Shown here: positions 11,449 to 22,317 of the stretch, piece after piece
Position numbering within the stretch: the stretch's first letter is position 1
How the letters are laid out: every line of letters begins with the position of its first letter
Source of the DNA: Tilletia caries
Lineage: Eukaryota > Basidiomycota > Exobasidiomycetes > Tilletiales > Tilletiaceae
Assembly (NCBI GenBank): GCA_032718865.1
Contig: JALUTQ010000035.1
Location: 1,054,001-1,118,000 of the forward strand
Direction of reading: 5' to 3'
Length of the DNA: 64,000 bases
Translations under genes and position numbers: made by a program
Notes under the pieces: generated by a model
What the model saw: only the letters and a program-made list of their open reading frames with translations
The model's database searches: none
Told to the model about the DNA's origin: nothing

Positions 11449-11834
11449 CCACAGATCGCAAAGCCGCAGCCCGCAACCATGATGCTGCCATGGACGCTCT
11501 CGTCGGTCGTCGGGGCCGTTGGGGGGCAGGGAAGCAAGACGGGAGCGCGAGTATGTAGTGCAGAGCGTGCCGAAACATGTTGAGGTGCTGAGGCGCTGAT
11601 CTCGGCGCGAACATCGCGAACACTACGGGCTCCGTTTTTGAAGTTCACGTCCGGCGGAAGTGCAGGTTCCGAGGATTTGCGGGAGAACCAGTGGAGCCTC
11701 CTCGTCAGACATCAGGGTATTTAAGCACAGGATGTCCTCAACCTTTGTCCCACCACCGTCCCTCTCCCTCTTCTCTATCCCACGTCCATATCCATTGTCC
11801 TTCCTGCGGCCTATTTTGAACACATTGACCGACG
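11449..11834 (+). promoter_or_regulatory. Promoter and 5' UTR of the acyl-CoA ligase gene
   Basis: The stretch upstream of the ATG at 11835 has a TATA-like box TATTTAA at 11718-11724, about 110 nt before the start. It is followed by a CT-rich leader, the usual layout for an expressed fungal gene. Confidence 0.5.
11718..11724 (+). promoter_or_regulatory. TATA-like box
   Basis: TATTTAA, about 110 nt upstream of the acyl-CoA ligase start codon and followed by a pyrimidine-rich leader. Confidence 0.5.
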
Positions 11835-14529
11835 ATGAGCGACGATTCCAAGTCATCAGCCTTGCCCTCCAGAGCACAGCTCACAGCCGCGACCTCCCCG
11901 CCACCACCGGCGCGCCCCGAGCCAGAGTCCGATCCGTCCTCCTCGACCAGGACGCCCATCGGAACGACGAGCGGCGGTTCGAATGACCCAAAGTTGCCGT
12001 CCCGCGCACAGCTGACCGCGGCAACCTCCCCGCCACCTCCAGAGCGGGCAGGGCCGGCTCGAACGCCAGGCGAAGCGAAGAATGCCGTTCCAAATGCCCC
12101 AAGCTTGCCCTCCCGAGCTCAGCTGACCGCGGCAACCAGCCCACCTGCACCGGTGCGTGCCAGCCCACCTGCACCAGTGCGTGCGGAAGCAGGATCCGAC
12201 AAGACGTCGACGCCGCGTGACCCTTCGTCCACCACGCTCAACTCGGACATGAAGCCATTGAAAGAGCTCCTGCCCCTCGCTCGCGTGGACGCCCTCCTCA
12301 CACAGCCCGGCAGTCCACTTGAACTTCAGCATGAGCTGATCGATGGGCGGATCCAGCCTGTCTTCATGTCGCAAAGGACTACGATTCGGGATTTGATGTT
12401 GAACAGTATGAACGTGAGTCTTTCCTTCTTTTCTGACCTCCCTGAGGTTGTGCTTCAGAGGGAGAGTGCACCACTGAAGGATCTTCTCTTTCCTTACCAC
12501 AGACATTTCCCCGTCGGACGCACCTCGTCTACGGGGACGTCCGTCTCACCTACGCCGAAACCCACCAACAAGCCCTCCGTCTCGCGAACGCCCTCCGCAT
12601 CGAATTCGGTGTCCGGAAGGGCGACCGCATCGCCATCATCTCCCGCAACACCCCGCACTTCGCCCTCACCGCGTTCGCAGCCTACATCCTCGGCGCGATC
12701 ATCGTCCCCATCAACGCGTTTGCCGAGGGGCCCATGCTGCACTTCTGCATCCAGGACGCGGATGCCCGCGTGGTCGTTTGTGATGTGGAGCGGTGGCAGC
12801 GGATCCGGGAGGCGGGACTGCAGAATTTGGTTACGGAGAACAAGTCGCTTCAGGCCATCGTCGTGTCGCCGTGGAAGAATGACGTGTACGTTCCTCGAGC
12901 CGAGCGGGACTGGCTCAGGCGACAAGACGCGGGGCCTACTTCGGAAGCTTCCCCCTCATCCCCGGTCGTCGTGGACTGGGACGACATCTCCGAACGCGCG
13001 CGCGCCTATCCGGACTTACCCCTCGTCCACCTAACGCCCGAAGACTACGCGATGATCATGTACACCTCCGGAACGACGGGCCAGCCCAAGGGCGTTCTTT
13101 CCAATAACCGTCAAGTGTTGGGCGCACTAGGAGTCGCAGCCGTCCACGTCACACGCGCCTTCCTCCGTCGCGGCCAGGCTCTACCGATCCCCGCGGGCCC
13201 AGAGGTCTGGGAGGAACCTCTCTGCCCATCCGTCCTCAGCCTGAGCCCGCTTTTCCACATCACAGGTCTAGCAACCGGCCTGAACTCCGGCACGTTCCGG
13301 GGGAGCAAGATCGTCTTCTTACCGACGTACAGCGCTAAGCGCGCCCTGGACGTGATCCGGACCGAGCGAGTGAAGGCGATGTCGGGCATTGGGTTTATGA
13401 TTAAGGAGATTTTGACGCATGCAAAGGAGGGCGATCTGGAATCGCTTGAGTCGGTCGCGCATGGAGGCGCGTCGTCTGCGAATGAGATTCCGGCGGAGTT
13501 GCAGAATAAGAGACGAGGGGTTGCTGCGACGACTGGGTATGGGATGACGGAGACGAATGGGCTTGTTTGTGAGTGTCCCCCATCCGCCTGATGACTGAGC
13601 GCGTACTCTTTGATTTTGAGATCGTTTGCTGGGAACCCCTGTTTCTTCTGAGGCTTCCCCTTCGTCTTCTAGACTGACGCTCTTGCTTGCTTCCTTTCTT
13701 TCCCACAGTGGGCGCGGGCCTTGACGAATACTCCGCTGATCCATCATCAATCGGACATCCCACACCCGCAGTCGACGTCCGCATCGTCGATCCCCTCACT
13801 TTACGCGTCGTCACAGACGGCGAACCAGGCGAGGTACGTATCATCGTTCGCTTGCACCTCACCCAGATTGGGATCCCGTCTCTGACCGATCCCTCCTCTG
13901 CCCTGTGGAATAAAACCCAACCAGCTCCTCATCCGCGCCCCCTGCAACGCAACCGGCTACTGGCGCCGTCCCAAAGAAACAGCCGAGATCTTCCTAACCG
14001 ACGGCTTCGTCCGAACGGGCGACCTCGCGCGACGCGATCCCACCAGTGGCTATGTGTACATCATGGACCGGATCAAGGATATGATTATCCGAGGTGGGGA
14101 GAATGTGAGCTGTGCGCTGGTGGAGGGCGCTGTTTATGGGGATGCGAGGGTTGCGGAGTGGTGAGTCCCATATATATCTGGAGAGGAGAGGGAGCGAGAA
14201 GGGGAGCTGACATTCTTGACTTCTTTTCGTACTTGCCCCCGAAACGTTACAGCGCAGCGGTAGGAATCCCCGACGACCGACTCGGCGAACGCGTCGGCAT
14301 GATCGTCGTCGCCCACCCATCCACCTCTTCCTCAGCACCAGCACTGGACACCACCGCAGTCCAAGCGATCGCGCGCGCCAAAGGGTTGCCCAAGTTCGCC
14401 ATCCCGGAGGTGGTCTGGGTCCGGTCGGAGCCGCTGGAGAGGAACGCGAGTGGGAAGCTGGTCAAACAGAATCTGAAGGAGGAGATGAAGCGTTGGCTTG
14501 CGACGGGTGGGAGGGAGGCCAAGCTTTGA
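11835..14529 (+). CDS. AMP-forming acyl-CoA synthetase/ligase with three N-terminal repeats
   Basis: Exons 11835-12413, 12503-13568, 13709-13833, 13925-14160 and 14253-14529 join in phase, giving 760 residues. The adenylate-forming (ANL) core is complete: AMP-binding P-loop YTSGTTGQPKGV, the SPLFHITG motif, the GYGMTETNG motif (A5), FVRTGDLARRD (A7) and the hinge with DRIKDMIIRGGENV (A8). The lysine-bearing C-terminus is ERNASGKLVKQNLKEEM (A10). Such enzymes activate a carboxylic acid with ATP and usually transfer it to CoA. The substrate cannot be read from sequence. The first 130 residues are unusual: three copies of LPSRAQLTAATSP followed by Pro-rich linkers, then a helix, before the ligase fold. 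No clear peroxisomal PTS1 is present (the C-terminus is REAKL). It is convergent with the CSN1 gene. Confidence 0.93.
11862..12152 (+). repeat. Three coding repeats in the acyl-CoA ligase N-terminus
   Basis: Units begin near 11862, 11994 and 12105 and each encodes LPSRAQLTAATSPPPP or a close variant. The unit core is conserved in protein but differs at synonymous sites. The spacers differ in length (about 132 and 111 nt between starts), so the repeats are not a simple recent tandem copy. Confidence 0.85.
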
Positions 14530-14760
14530 TCTCGGGGAATCAGTATTGTCTTGTGTTCTTTTCTCTCACTCTCTTGCACCAAGGAAACGCCATGCTGTGT
14601 TTCTTCATCAGAGGGCTCTCGTTCTCGGTGTGCTGCGGACGCGCCGCGTTAGAAGTTGCACTGGTGTGAAAAGGGGATGCTTTGCAAGGGAAGGAGAGAG
14701 AGTGTGTGTATTCGTACAGTTGGGTGCAAGGTCAGGTTGCCTTATGTCGTTGTCGTAGTA

Positions 14761-16869
14761 TCAGTATGCGAAATCGAGAGGCTCGTCTTTGCCCTCCTTG
14801 ACAATCAAGCTGAAGGGGCGCCAGGGAAGAAGATCGAAGAAAGGTACAAATCAGCATTCAGAAGCTCGCTCAACGAAAGAAGGAAATCAAGCTATACTCA
14901 CCCCTCGCGCACCAAGTTCATCCTGAACATCATCTTCCGCGACTTATTCGTCTGCTCCGAACCCACCTTGATCGCCCTCCCAAACAGCTCCGCCCGCTCA
15001 TCAACCCGATCGACCTCCAGCACCCCGCCAACCGTATCAATCCGGGCCCGGATCTCGCCCGTCCTGACGAGCTCTGTGAGGGCAATCTGGGTCCGCACGG
15101 TGTCCCACCCGAAGGCCTCGCTCACCCGGTCGACCCGGACGCTGTCGTAAGGTTCGACGAATTGGCATATGGCGCGGCGGATCAGGGATAGCTTGAGCTT
15201 GGCGATGACGGGCGAGAGGTGGAGGTCGAGGTTGTGTCGAGTCTGACGTTGTGCACCCCATGAAAAAGTTCAGGATCAGTCCAATCAATCCAACGCACGA
15301 AGGAGAGAAAATTGGCGAGGGCGGAAAACTCACCTGCCACTTGTTGAGCACGTCCAACACCTTCTGATAGCGACACGACGCAAAGCTATCGAGCATCTCC
15401 CTCGCATGCGGCTCATACTCCAAAAACGACTGAAAGCTGCTCCTCTCCAGCACGACCGACTTCAACTCGGCCCTTCCAAAACTCGCAAGCGAGCACAGAA
15501 CACCATAGAGCGCAATATCGCCCGGGGAGATGAACTCCGAGTACGCCTCGGCCGCATTGGCGTCGCAATCCAGGAAAGCCTTGGCGGCGAGGGGGAAGCG
15601 TTCGAGGCGGAAGAGAGCGAGGGCATGTGCTGCTTTGAGTCGGGCGGAGAGGAGACTCATCTCCCGTTTCGCCTTTGCCTTCTCGCCCCCGGTCGTCCCT
15701 GCGCCGGCCGCCCCACCGGCACCAGCCCCATCAACCCCTCCGCCCGTCGTATCCCCACGCATCCCCGCGCGGAACAGGGCGCCAATGGCATCGCCGCCTG
15801 CTGTATTTCCTCCACGCGCAGCGACTCCACCTGTACTCGTTCCTGCTCCTGCTCCGTAGCGAGAGGCGGAGGCGGCAGCTCGGGCAGCACTGGCGGCGGC
15901 CATACTGCCCGCGGCGAGGGGGTTGTAGGTGTCGAGCTGGGACTCGGCTTTCCCGACGTAGGTGAGGATGTCGGACCAGCGGCCGAGCTCGATGCAGATC
16001 TGGAGGGAGGGGCGCAGATGATCGCGGGTCAGTCGACATATATGCTCTCCCCCAGTGAGTCAAAGGGTGAGACTTTCAACTCACGTCGATGCTGTTCAAG
16101 CACATCTCCATGACGGCTTCGCTCGTGGTGCAGAAGTCTCTGGTCTTGGTAAAGCAGGTGTATGCGGTGGTGAGGTCACCGCAGTAACGCGCATGGTGAC
16201 CGAGATCTCGATGTGCCATCTGCGAAAAGAAAGAGGATTTTCGATGAGCCATCGCAGACCGCAGGTAGATATGTAAAAGGAACGCTCAAGGCAGGAAAAG
16301 AAACTGACCCGAATGCTCTCCTTGATGAGGTTATTAGTATACTGCCTAAGCTCCAACTCCAAGCGCTCCATCTTCACCTTCGCCCGATCCTGCGTCCCCT
16401 TAATCCAAGCGGAGTCCACACTGGCGCGCTGTGTTGCAGGCAGGAGGGACTGCCCGGGGTCCGGGTTGGTGTTGCGGAGAAGCATGGCATGTTGGTATCC
16501 CGATACGTCTGCTGTTAGGTTCTTGTAGAGCTCGGCTGCTGCTTCTGCTGTGGCGATGCGGAGGGGTGGGCTGCGGGAGGCGATGTAGGTGAGTCTTTGG
16601 ATCTTGGTGCGGCCTGGTGGAAAGGGAGGAGAGGAGTTTGAGTAGGATTTCGATGGAGCGGAGGATGAGAGGAAGGGAACGTACCCTGGTAGTTGGCACT
16701 GTATGCAAGCGCAGGCGGGGTGGAGAAGGAGGCAAGTCGTCAGCGGAGAGAGAGAGAGCGAGAGCAAAGGCAGCGTCTGGGACCTGGGTCTCGCTCACAT
16801 GTATGCTTCCCAGTCGAAGGGATCGCCAGCACCGATCATGACGGGCAGCGTGTGCTCGTCCGACATCAT
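14761..16869 (-). CDS. CSN1: COP9 signalosome subunit 1 (CSN1/GPS1)
   Basis: Seven exons join in phase: 16869-16799, 16698-16685, 16613-16309, 16219-16085, 15999-15334, 15242-14902 and 14809-14761, giving 526 residues. The second exon is only 14 nt. The N-terminus (FDWEAYIANYQGRTKIQRL) and the helical repeats (HARYCGDLTTAYTCFTKTRD, MCLNSIDICIELGRWSDILTYVGKAE) match the Rpn7/CSN1 helical domain. A Gly/Ala-rich insert follows (about residues 215-270). The PCI domain is next (ALYGVLCSLASFGRAELKSVVL, SPVIAKLKLSLIRRAICQFVEPY, and the winged helix VSEAFGWDTVRTQIALTELV). CSN removes Nedd8 from cullins, and CSN1 is a PCI scaffold subunit. ATGs at 16869 and 16866 are adjacent, and the upstream one was taken. 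Confidence 0.93.
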
Positions 16870-17088
16870 CGCTCGTTCTTTCCTCTTCGTTGTCGACGGT
16901 CGCAGTCAGCCAGGCAGTGACTAGTGAGTGAGCTTCAGCTGAAGGTGGTCAAGGCATCACCTTCTCTCAGCCAGTACCGCCTCAGTACCGACACACCTTC
17001 GCCCTCCTCCCAGCACAGACGCTCCTTGAGCTCGACTTCAACGACATGCCTCGACGTGAAGCATCAGATCCATACCGAGCATTCCATC

Positions 17089-17688
17089 ATGGTGCGTATC
17101 CCCGCCAGCCAGCCCAGTTTCTCACCATAGCCCAGGCCCTCCTCTTCTCTCTCTTCTGCTCCTGGTATACTGTTACGATGAAGGCACCCATTCTAACTTG
17201 CAGCCTCCTTTTTATTAACAAATCCCACAGTCCGCACTGTTCAACTTCCAATCGCTCCTCCTCGTCATCCTCTTGACCATCTGCACATGCACGTACGTAC
17301 GCGCCACCGCTCCCGGTATCATTGATCGGAACAAGTCCGGGTGAGTTTTGTGTTGTGTGTGGTGTGCCTTGGGGTTTGTGTGGCAGGCAGTCCTTGGAAT
17401 CATGGTCATTTCCATCCTTCCCCATTTCCATCCTTCGCCATTCTCAACTGTGCACGATGGCTGTGGACTTCCCTTGCTGACTGTATTTTTTGCCTCCCTC
17501 AGCTTCCTCGGGCTCTTCTTCAAGGGTGCAAGAGTAGGTGAGTTCATTCGCGCGCGTTCGAGCAGTTGGAAGCTGTCTATGATTCAACCCTAACCCACTG
17601 ACCCTTCTTCTGCATTTATACAGGCGAGCGGCTATCACCATACGTCTCGCTGGCATGCATCGTCATGGCGACCTACACCATTGTATGA
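17089..17688 (+). CDS. KSH1: Kish/TMEM167 family Golgi membrane protein
   Basis: Exons 17089-17091, 17231-17340, 17503-17537 and 17624-17688 give 70 residues. The first coding exon is the ATG alone, and splicing to TCC GCA CTG restores the family start [14 protein letters not shown] first hydrophobic helix ([16 protein letters not shown]) is followed by the conserved loop [29 protein letters not shown] second helix ([12 protein letters not shown]) ends the protein. Kish proteins are short, two-helix Golgi proteins needed for the early secretory pathway in yeast. Length and layout are those of the family. Gene-finders often miss this gene because of the 3-nt coding exon. Confidence 0.95.
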
Positions 17689-17864
17689 GGAGAGAGGGAC
17701 TCTTCGATCTTGTGGCCAACTTCACCTTTCCCTGTTTTGCTACTCGTTCTTGTGGTGCCAAGCACCCATCCCTGAGGTTGTGAGACTGACGCTCCGAAAG
17801 CCAATCCTCAAGCCTTCCCTCCTTCCATCAGTCTGGGTTGGATTTGAATCTATTTGCAAACTCC

Positions 17865-19567
17865 TCACGAAACCCGAGTCGAGCTAATGACCGTCTTCCT
17901 CTCCCTCTCCTCCGCCTCCGTCCTCTCCTTCTTGAACTTAGCCACCCAGTCCCGCTCCGCCTGACTCTCCCTCGGCAGCACAACCAAACTCAACAGCCCA
18001 TCCTTCATCACCAGCCCATCCCGCTCCATCCGCGCCAACCGCTGTTCCTCCGCCGTCGGCAACGCGTTCGTCTTCTTCGACGAGACGGGTTCCTCAAAGC
18101 CTTTGTCCATCAACTCGCGTAAAGTCAACCCACGGCCGACCTTGAAAAGTCGCCGTTTACGCGTACTTGCATATACCACCAACTTCTTCGAGAGATACTC
18201 CCCCTTCCGATCCCACGCCTGCGGCGGTGTCCCATCCTCAGGGAAGACGACGTCCAGCCGGGCCCCGATCGTCTCGTCCTCGTGGAAATGCGTGATCAGG
18301 TCGGAGTGGTTGTACTGCGGGTACAGGAGGAAGACGGGCAGGACGAGGGGGGTCCGGATTGGGTCTGGGGCTTGCCAGGTCGGCGAGGTGGAGAGGAGTG
18401 GGAGGGATGGGTGGGAGGCTGGTGGTAGGGCTTCCGGGTCGAAATGCGCTGGGAACGGGTTCTCCGGCGGTCGCGAGCTTGTCTCGAGCCAGAGTCCGCG
18501 TGCCTGTTCAAGGTCCCACACAACCAATCGTTCAGTATACCAATTCTAAGGGGCAGAGTGGCAGAGAGCGACAAAAAACTCACCAAACACGCAACTTTCA
18601 CCGCCCGCTCTTCCTCCACCTTCCTCCTCTCCCTCTCCACACCCTCCCTCTCCCTCCTCCCCTCCACCTCTGCCTCCTTCTCCGCGCGCGCCATCAGCGC
18701 CTTAAAGCCCGGATCAGCCTGGACGACCTGCGCACCGGCGCGCGTGCAGCAGTCGAGTGCCTCGGCTGGGCGGCGCAGGGCGAGGAGGGCACGTGCGGCG
18801 CGGTAGAATGCTTTGGAGGAGGTTGGGTTTAGGGTGAGGGCTGATGAGGTGTCGCGGAGGACTTTGCCGTAGTTCTCTACTCAGATCCACAAGACTGGGG
18901 GGGTCAGCTAATTTTGCCTCTCTTGTGAAGAGACGGGAGGGAGGGTGCAACGCACTGAGCTCGAGATTGCATGCGGCGCGGTTGAGGTAGATGCTCTCGG
19001 ACAGGGTGGGATCGGTAGGTTTGGCATCGACGGCTTTGGTGTAGAAGGTGATGGCGTCCCGGTATCGTTTGCCCTTGAAGTAGTCATTACCCTGTCCCTT
19101 GAAGTTCTCCGCGATCTCTGTAAAAGGAACTCGAGGCGATGAGTCACAGGGGTGATGTACTGAGTTTGGAGTGGGGAGCTTTGAACTGACCATCGGGTGT
19201 ACCGTCAAAGGCGAGACTCTGGAGGGCCTCGAGGGTGGCATCTCCCCCAGGGACTCCATCCTCATCCGCCGGCAATTCGCGCATGAACAACGGGGTCGAG
19301 TCGAATTCGCGCAGGAGGTCTTCCTTGGTCTTGCCCTTGCTGAGGGAGGTGCCCGTTGCTCGTGTGCCACTGGTTGAGTAGAAGATCTCATCATCAGCGC
19401 CATTTGAAAAGGAAGGAGAGGGAAGGAGAGGGAGAGACGTACTCGGGTAGGATGGGCAGGTGGAGCTGCTCGACGTCTTCGAGGTCCCTGGCGTATGCGA
19501 GCGGGGGAGGCTGTGGGCCGATCATCGCAGCCTTCGTCCCTTCTTCTCCAGCAGCAGCAGTGCTCAT
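17865..19567 (-). CDS. CNS1: Hsp90/Hsp70 TPR cochaperone Cns1/TTC4
   Basis: Exons 19567-19443, 19369-19191, 19117-18956, 18876-18584 and 18503-17865 give 465 residues. The N-terminal segment has the family motif PLFMRELP. Three TPR units follow (NFKGQGNDYFKGKRYRDAITFYTKAV, YLNRAACNLELKNYGKVLRD, KAFYRAARALLALRRPAEAL) and then a long charged helix. The C-terminal wheel domain of Cns1/TTC4 is complete, with PVFLLYPQYNHSDLITHFHEDE and a conserved Arg/Lys-rich segment after it. Cns1 is an essential yeast cochaperone that links Hsp90 to translation factor eEF2 folding. It is convergent with Kish, with 176 nt between the stops. Confidence 0.93.
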
Positions 19568-19734
19568 CGTGAATCACTTCCGTCAGTCAGTCAAAGTGGG
19601 TGGCCGTGTCCAAGCTCAAGCTCAAGCGCAAGCGCAAGCGCAAGCAAGGGAAGGTCGGAAATTTTGAAGGTGGCGTTGCCGCGATATCCGGACCATCCCG
19701 ACCTTCTTACCAATCCGCCTGCCAGTGCCAGACG

Positions 19735-20989
19735 ATGGGCATGCGCATCACCACGACAAGGAAGAACACGATGGTAGCAACAGCACTCGCCTCCACGTCC
19801 CGCGCAGCAGCAGCCGGTGCCGGTGCCGGTGCCGGTGCCGCCACCCTCCGGTCCTGGCTCGCCCGACAAGCGAGGTCAGCAGCTTCGTCAACTGCACGAG
19901 TCCAAGCTCAAGTCCCGCCACGACGGACCTTCCTCACGGCAGCAGCGCCGGGTTCGCAGCGTGGAACATGTACGGAGATTGTGCGTTTGGCTGACGTAGG
20001 GCGGAGAGAGGCTGGGATTCATACTTCAGCCGGTGAGCGTTTTTTCGCCCCCCCCCCCCCCCTTTCTAGCGAGAAAGGTACGCTGGTCCGCTTGCTGACT
20101 GACTTTGCTTTTCTCTCAACCCTCACGTAGTCGTCCAACATGGCAGTTTCAAGAAGCCAGCGCCAGGTACAGGGTACGTCGTCCCCTTTCCATTTTTTGT
20201 TCAGTAAAGGACCCCGCCCCCACTTAACCCGTTTCTTTGCCTTTGCTCGCTCAGTCTCAAGGTGACCTTCCGTGACGCGAGTGGGAAGGACATCAAGACG
20301 GTCGAGGCGAACGAGGGGGACGACTTACTCACCCTTGCGCACGCCTACGGTATCGATCTGGAGGGTAAGCCCCGAATCTTCTCTTACCCTTACTTCTCTC
20401 GCGCGCGCATTTATCCCAACTCCCCGCGTTTGTGCGAACAGGCGCATGCGAGGGATCCGTGGCGTGTTCGACGTGCCATGTCATCCTGGACTCGGACGTG
20501 TATGACGCACTGGAGGAGCCTTCTGATGACGAGAATGACATGCTCGATTTGGCCTTTGGGTTGACAGATACGTGAGTCTTGTCCCTCCCCCCCCCCCCCC
20601 ACCCTCCTGATGGATCCCTTTTTGCACATGGCGACTTGCGGGACCTGACATTCTTCTTTTCATGAAAGGTCAAGATTGGGCTGTCAGGTTAAAGTGACCA
20701 AGGAGACGGATGGGATGGTGGCGCAATTACCTGCGGCGACGCGGAATATGTATGGTCAGTCCCCCCTTTTCCTTCTCCCGTCCTCTCCGCAGCATGTTTA
20801 GGCTGTTGTTTGGCTGACTCTTGGACATGCGCTTCTCCCCCCCTCCCCCATCATGCGCTTCCTGCGGAACAGTCGATGGTACGTCCAAACCTCTGAGCCC
20901 GAGTGTACGTGGGAAGGGATTCCAGCCCATGCTGACTTCGCATCTCCCCATTTTCCTGACCTGCAGGTCACAAACCCAAGCCTCACTAG
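19735..20989 (+). CDS. YAH1: Mitochondrial adrenodoxin-type [2Fe-2S] ferredoxin (Yah1-like)
   Basis: Seven exons join in phase: 19735-20032, 20131-20173, 20255-20364, 20442-20571, 20669-20754, 20873-20878 and 20967-20989, giving 231 residues. The first about 95 residues are Ala/Arg/Ser-rich with almost no acidic residues, a mitochondrial presequence. The ferredoxin fold follows: [20 protein letters not shown], the cluster ligands in [14 protein letters not shown] (three Cys), the acidic loop [23 protein letters not shown] with the fourth Cys, and a C-terminus in HKPKPH. Yah1-type ferredoxins feed electrons to Fe-S cluster assembly and heme A synthesis. Exon 6 is a 6-nt micro-exon (TCGATG). 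An in-frame ATG at 19771 is an equally good start by context. No DUF or Cox15 fusion is present, unlike some fungal homologues. Confidence 0.93.
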
Positions 20990-21139
20990 AGGGCGCTCTC
21001 AACACGGTCTACTGTCTATATCGCCGCACTTGCAATCTAAGACGAAAGAAAATGGCCAGATCGCTCGCAGGTAGTGCAAATCATGATCCAGCGACTTGAC
21101 TCTATGGATTGCAGAAAAAATGGGATGAGAGAAATTCCT

Positions 21140-22063
21140 CTACTCCGACGAAGCTGATGATGAGGAAGCTGAGGAAGCAGGGGAAACTGCACGCGCCGCC
21201 GTCGTCGTCGCCGCTGCTTCCGCCTTGGATTTGGCGTTGTTGTTCTTCGTCATCTTCCCCAACCGCTTCTTCTCCTTCCGATCTCTCCGCTCCTGCCGTA
21301 ACCGTCTACGCTCGGCCCGGTCCTCCTTGCGCTGCTTCTTCGCTGCACGGCGCTCTTCTTCTGTCGCTGTTGTTGTTGCTGCTTCTGCGTTTGGCTCGTC
21401 GTCGGCGTCGGGTCGCCTCCGTTTGCGCTTTGGGGTGTCGTTCGGTGTGGTTGAGTCGGGGGTGGTGTCGTCCTGCTTCTCCTTGCCCTTCGTCTTCTTC
21501 TTCTTCGTCTCCTTGCTCGTCGAAATGATTGGTGCTGGCTTGCTGGGTTCGACAGTCTTGAGCGAGACAACGGAGGCGGGACTGGGTCCAGCGATGGCAG
21601 CGATGACAGCCGCTTTCGCAGCCAGTGGAGTCGTTGTCGCCTTCGTGGCCGACGCTGCTGCTGCTCTTTGTTGTTGTTGTGACTCCTCGCCCAGCAGGGT
21701 CGACTCGAGCAAGCCGCCGGAATGGAAGTTGGACATGAGCATCTTCCTCACATGCTCCCTCCTCGCGCGCGAGATGAGTGACGGCGTCGTCTTCTGCCCC
21801 CCAAGCACTCCCTCCTCAACCTTCTCCTTCGCTGCAGACTCCCCCTCCTTCTTCTGTCCAATGAGGAGCGACTGCGCCCCCGTCTGGAACACACAGTCCC
21901 ACCACTCGTCCGCGCGGTCCCGGTCCCGTCCCAGACCGGCGAGGTTCTTCCGGTGCGGGATCACGATGGGTTTCTTAAGGCCGCGACCGTTGGCGCCGTC
22001 GAGGGGGGAGCCTTTGCCCTCCCAGCCGCGGCCTGTGAGGTAGGTGGTTGTGTTGAGCGGCAT
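21140..22063 (-). CDS. TMA23: Tma23/GPATCH4-like nucleolar G-patch-related protein
   Basis: A single exon of 307 residues. The N-terminal 60 residues (YLTGRGWEGKGSPLDG, RGLKKPIVIPHRKNLAGLG, ADEWWDCVF) match the shortened G-patch start of Tma23 and GPATCH4. The rest is low complexity: Ala/Thr-rich, then a long Lys/Arg/Glu region with clusters such as KRKRRRPD and RRLRQERRDRKEKKR, typical of nucleolar ribosome-biogenesis proteins, and a Ser-rich end. The start codon at 22063 places the conserved motif at residue 7, as in the family. In yeast Tma23 is nucleolar and linked to 40S maturation. It is divergent from the FYVE-RING gene. Confidence 0.8.
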   Translation of the reverse strand: MPLNTTTYLTGRGWEGKGSPLDGANGRGLKKPIVIPHRKNLAGLGRDRDRADEWWDCVFQTGAQSLLIGQKKEGESAAKEKVEEGVLGGQKTTPSLISRARREHVRKMLMSNFHSGGLLESTLLGEESQQQQRAAAASATKATTTPLAAKAAVIAAIAGPSPASVVSLKTVEPSKPAPIISTSKETKKKKTKGKEKQDDTTPDSTTPNDTPKRKRRRPDADDEPNAEAATTTATEEERRAAKKQRKEDRAERRRLRQERRDRKEKKRLGKMTKNNNAKSKAEAAATTTAARAVSPASSASSSSASSE

Positions 22064-22317
22064 TGCTGCGGGAGGGGGGAGAGGGAGAGGGAGAGGCGGG
22101 GCGCAGGGGAGGGAAGGGGTAGTCTGCTCCTTTCCTTCAGGCCGGGGTCCCTGCTGAAATTGTCGATGCTGATTGCCAACAAGATGGAAGATCGCAAGTC
22201 CGCAAACCACAGATTCGCCTGCCCAATTTTTTTTGGGGTCTGGGAGCCGAGTGGGGAGCCGAGTAGCTCGGTATCGACACGGTACACAAATTTCATGAAG
22301 GCGAACAAAGGGAATCA

